The translations under genes were made by a program, and so were the position numbers. This document shows, piece after piece, positions 61,187-64,000 of a stretch of DNA of 64,000 nt. The DNA comes from Ardenticatenales bacterium (lineage in GTDB: Bacteria; Chloroflexota; Anaerolineae; Promineifilales; Promineifilaceae): contig JACKBL010000003.1 in NCBI GenBank assembly GCA_020634515.1, forward strand, positions 1 through 64,000, in the 5' to 3' direction. Each line of letters starts with the position of its first letter. Within the stretch, counting starts at the first letter, position 1. Below the pieces are notes generated by a model, which was not told the origin of the DNA, did not search any database, and saw only the letters and a list, made by a program, of their open reading frames with translations.

Positions 61187-64000
61187 ATGGATGACGTGAA
61201 GAGTAACCTGAATCGGCCCTCCACCGCCGGCCATCGTCTCCCCCTTTTGGCCGCGCTCGTCCTCGCCCTCCTTATCGCCGCGTCCTTGCCCTCCTTTGCT
61301 CAATCTTCATCGGTTAGGCCAACCAGCGCCGCATCACCGCCACGCTGCCGGACGAGGGCGTCAACTCCTCTCCGCCGACGACAACGGCGTGACCATTCAC
61401 ATCCGCGTCCCTCCCTTGCGGCGCGCCCCTCTCCTGAGGATGATGGCTATCAGCAGCTTAGCATCGCCGGGTACGCCAACCTGGAAATGGCGGGCTATCC
61501 ATCATTACCGCAACGGAACGTCTTCATCGCCCTCCCACCCGGCGCGGAGCCACGCCTGACGCTGCGGCAAAGCAGCCAATACACCGTCGCCGATGTGCTT
61601 GTCCTCCCCGCCGCGCACAGCCAGCTTTTAACCTACGACTACGGCGATCCACATGCCGTCCCCACCTTCGCCCGCGCCCGCACGCCGGACCAGGCGGTGT
61701 ACGCAACGGACACGCTCTTTCCCGCGGCGCCGGTGAGCCTGGGGCAGGAAACATGGCTGCGGCAGCAGCGGGTGGTGGTGCTGCAAGTCCGCCCCGTGCA
61801 GGCCAACGCCGCCCGTCGCTCGCTGGTGGTGCACACGGAAATGGACGTGCGCATCGACTTCGAATTCCCCCGCGGACGCGCGCCGCGACAGTTGGCGCGT
61901 CCGGAAAGTCCCGCCTTCGAGCGCGTGCTGCGGGATACGGTGTTGAATTATGACCAGGGGCGCGATTGGCGGCAGACGCAGCCGCTGATGACGGCTGCGC
62001 AGACGGCTGCGCAAACGGCGGCGTCTCCCTGCCTGGGCAGCAATGCGTTTCGCATCGGGGTGCAGGAGACGGGGATTTATGGGTTGAGTCAGGTGGCATT
62101 GCAGAATGCCGGCATTCCCCCCACTCTCTCCGCCGCCAGTTTACGCATGTGCCACCGCGACCAGGAAATCCCCATCAAAGTCCTGGATGCCAACGCCAAC
62201 CAGCAATTTGACAGCGGTGACACCATTCTCTTTTATGGTGTGGCCTTGCGCACCCAGGAAACGGACACCAACATTTACTGGCTGACCTATGGGGGTGAGG
62301 ATGGGCTGCGGATTGCCGAAAATGCCGGCAATCCCAACGGCGCCACCCGGCCCGTCAGCTACGATTCCCGCACCCACTTTGAGGAAGACCACAGCTACTA
62401 CAGCCGCATCCCCACCGAAGACCTCAACGACCACTGGTACTGGGGCGCACCCCTGAACTCCGCCGGCGTAGACACCCTCACCATCGACTTCTCCCTCGAC
62501 AACCTCTCCACCATCGAACACACCGTCCCCATCACCGTCGAAGTCTGGGGCTGGATTCAAGACGAAAACCACAGCTACCGCGTCCATCTGAACGGCTACC
62601 CCGTAGGCACAACCACCACCTTTTATGGCTCAGGCGTGGAAAACGTCAGCAGCACCTTCACCGCCAGCACCGACCCCGGCGTCCTCATCAACGGGACCAA
62701 CACACTCACCATTGAAGCCGTCCTCAACGGCAACGGCACCAACCACTCCCTCCTCGTCAACTGGGCGGAAATCATGGTGCAGCGCAAATTCGTGGCCGTC
62801 AACGACCGCCTCCGCTTCGGCTATCAGCAAGCGGGCACATGGGAATTCAAAACCAGCGGCTTCAGCGCGCCCCCCCTCATCCTCAACGTCACCGATCCGA
62901 ACCAGCCCGTGGAAATCACCACCACAGACGGCGGACCGGGCAATGTCATCTTCGGGCAAACCCTCAGCGGTCCGGCGCAATACGCCCTCAGCGCCCCCGC
63001 CGGCTACCTCACGCCCGCGAGCATCGTCAAAGATACTCCGTCCAACTTGCGCGGAACCGGGCAACAGGCGGACTACATCATCATCACCGACCCGCTGCTG
63101 AACAGCGCCCTCGCCCCCCTGGTCAGCCTGCGCCAGCAGGAATTCACCGTCAAAAAAGTGATCGTACAGGATATTTTCGACGAATTCAGCTACGGCATCT
63201 TTGACCCCCGCGCCATTCATGATTTCCTGGAATACACGGCCACGTCCTGGCAATCCCCCGCGCCCACCTACGTCCTCCTCGCGGGCGACGCGACCTATGA
63301 TTACCGCAACCTGTTGGGGCTACAATCCGATGGCGAAGCCTATGTGCCTGCCTATCTGCGTTCTGGCATCGACAGTGACCTGGGTGAAGCCGCCGCCGAT
63401 AATCAGTACGTGGATTTCAACGGGGATGGCCTGGAGGATATGTTCCTGGGGCGACTGCCGGCACGCAACGCCGGCGAAATGACCATCATGGTCAACAAAA
63501 TCATCGCCTACGAAAGCGCCCCATCCGATCCCACGTGGCAAAGCGCCCACCTGTTCCTCAGCGATAACGGCTTTCTTCCCCCCGTGGCAAACCCCACCGA
63601 CCCGTGCGAGCAGGACGCCGCGGGAGATTTCTTCGCCCATGTGGAGAATTTCGTGCAGGCGTATCTGCCCAACAGCCAGACGCTCCACCGCGTTTATTAC
63701 GCCCCGCCCGACTGCTACCCGCGCGCGGAGTATCCCGTCTACGCTTCCTACTTCGCCACCAGCGCCGAACAGGCCACGCTCCGCTTTTTGCCCTTGTACA
63801 ATCAAGGCAGCGAATTTGTCAGCTACGTCGGTCACAGTTCCATCCTGGAATGGGGTAAGGAAAAGTACTTGACCACGGACATGATGCCGCAGTTGCAAAA
63901 CGGCGGCCGCACGCCCATCATGCTGCCGATGACGTGCCTGGTCGGCTTCTACCAACAGCCGCAAGGAGACAGCCTCGCCGAGGCGATTCTGAAGAACAGC
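61187..64000 (+). CDS. Gingipain-type (C25) secreted cysteine protease, 3' end outside window
   Basis: At least 938 aa, open to the window edge. An Ala/Leu-rich signal peptide (about 18-43, ending SFAQ) is followed by a propeptide-like region with a Pro-rich start of the mature part (QQLSIAGYANLEMAGYPSLP). The C25 core is clear: VLLAGDATYDYRNLLG, DFNGDGLEDMFLGRLPA, SYVGHSS with the likely catalytic His883, and MLPMTCLVGFY with the likely Cys917. Between about 61310 and 61435 this frame reads Arg/Pro-rich and the expected sequence (LLSADDNGVTIHIRVPPL) appears in another frame. This suggests compensating indels. Export of surface-attached proteases of this type is known in other phyla. Confidence 0.8.
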   Translation, partial: MDDVKSNLNRPSTAGHRLPLLAALVLALLIAASLPSFAQSSSVRPTSAASPPRCRTRASTPLRRRQRRDHSHPRPSLAARPSPEDDGYQQLSIAGYANLEMAGYPSLPQRNVFIALPPGAEPRLTLRQSSQYTVADVLVLPAAHSQLLTYDYGDPHAVPTFARARTPDQAVYATDTLFPAAPVSLGQETWLRQQRVVVLQVRPVQANAARRSLVVHTEMDVRIDFEFPRGRAPRQLARPESPAFERVLRDTVLNYDQGRDWRQTQPLMTAAQTAAQTAASPCLGSNAFRIGVQETGIYGLSQVALQNAGIPPTLSAASLRMCHRDQEIPIKVLDANANQQFDSGDTILFYGVALRTQETDTNIYWLTYGGEDGLRIAENAGNPNGATRPVSYDSRTHFEEDHSYYSRIPTEDLNDHWYWGAPLNSAGVDTLTIDFSLDNLSTIEHTVPITVEVWGWIQDENHSYRVHLNGYPVGTTTTFYGSGVENVSSTFTASTDPGVLINGTNTLTIEAVLNGNGTNHSLLVNWAEIMVQRKFVAVNDRLRFGYQQAGTWEFKTSGFSAPPLILNVTDPNQPVEITTTDGGPGNVIFGQTLSGPAQYALSAPAGYLTPASIVKDTPSNLRGTGQQADYIIITDPLLNSALAPLVSLRQQEFTVKKVIVQDIFDEFSYGIFDPRAIHDFLEYTATSWQSPAPTYVLLAGDATYDYRNLLGLQSDGEAYVPAYLRSGIDSDLGEAAADNQYVDFNGDGLEDMFLGRLPARNAGEMTIMVNKIIAYESAPSDPTWQSAHLFLSDNGFLPPVANPTDPCEQDAAGDFFAHVENFVQAYLPNSQTLHRVYYAPPDCYPRAEYPVYASYFATSAEQATLRFLPLYNQGSEFVSYVGHSSILEWGKEKYLTTDMMPQLQNGGRTPIMLPMTCLVGFYQQPQGDSLAEAILKNS

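Overview
The window looks like a chromosome segment of a Chloroflexota bacterium, probably an Anaerolineae/Ardenticatenia-type filament. This is inferred, not proven. The support is: very long secreted proteins ending in a hydrophobic LP-type tail (FVPVIQR, IYLPFVVG, LFLPVFMG), Thr/Pro linkers of PTPTNTPPA type, RHS cassettes with swapped tips, tandem CpaB-like proteins, an FtsB/DivIC-like protein, and G+C of roughly 55-60% with AT-richer islands. A perfect 8-bp palindrome, TGCCGGCA, recurs about once per kilobase.

Layout. (1) 1-9.8 kb is an accessory island. It holds the 3' end of an RHS protein, two paralogous beta-propeller lipoproteins, an orphan RHS C-terminal toxin cassette with a probable immunity gene, a truncated IS21 end that cuts an IS3-type orfA, an IS21 element whose istA is broken by a 25-bp insertion, and a small gene between inverted repeats. 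(2) 10.2-31.7 kb is a secreted-protein cluster. Three paralogous surface proteins (here 'A', sharing a roughly 520-residue propeller-like N-terminal domain) are interleaved with two paralogous lipase-fold proteins carrying 10 and 7 Ig/PKD-like repeats ('B'). An NTF2-like protein and a GPH-type MFS transporter lie between them. Overlapping starts suggest translational coupling. (3) 31.7-35 kb carries an FtsB-like protein and two CpaB-like proteins. (4) 35-45 kb is mostly core: NrtR-type Nudix regulator, DtxR/MntR regulator, M3 oligopeptidase, a subtilase with FG-GAP repeats, tRNA-Phe/Gly/Cys, MurA with Asp in place of the fosfomycin-target Cys, and an alpha/beta hydrolase. (5) 45.3-47.2 kb has an aminotransferase deletion scar, dense palindromic repeats and a Yip1-like membrane protein. 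(6) 47.3-54.6 kb is a probable defence locus: a PLD-nuclease/SNF2-type helicase and a large Eco57I-like methylase protein with a VapBC-type toxin-antitoxin pair between them. (7) 54.7-58.4 kb is core again: rdgB, DUF177, obgE, nadD and a small membrane protein. (8) 58.4-60.8 kb is a compact RiPP-type operon: HPr-kinase-like protein, PqqD-like recognition protein, radical SAM/SPASM maturase and a 52-residue candidate precursor ending in Ser. (9) From 61.2 kb to the window end is a gingipain-type (C25) secreted protease, cut by the window edge.

Strongest leads: the TGCCGGCA palindrome, which by eye sits where the top strand changes from G/T-rich to C/A-rich; the RiPP operon with a kinase that may act on the precursor's terminal Ser; and the duplicated A/B secreted cluster. 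All calls were made by reading the sequence and translations; no database search was run.
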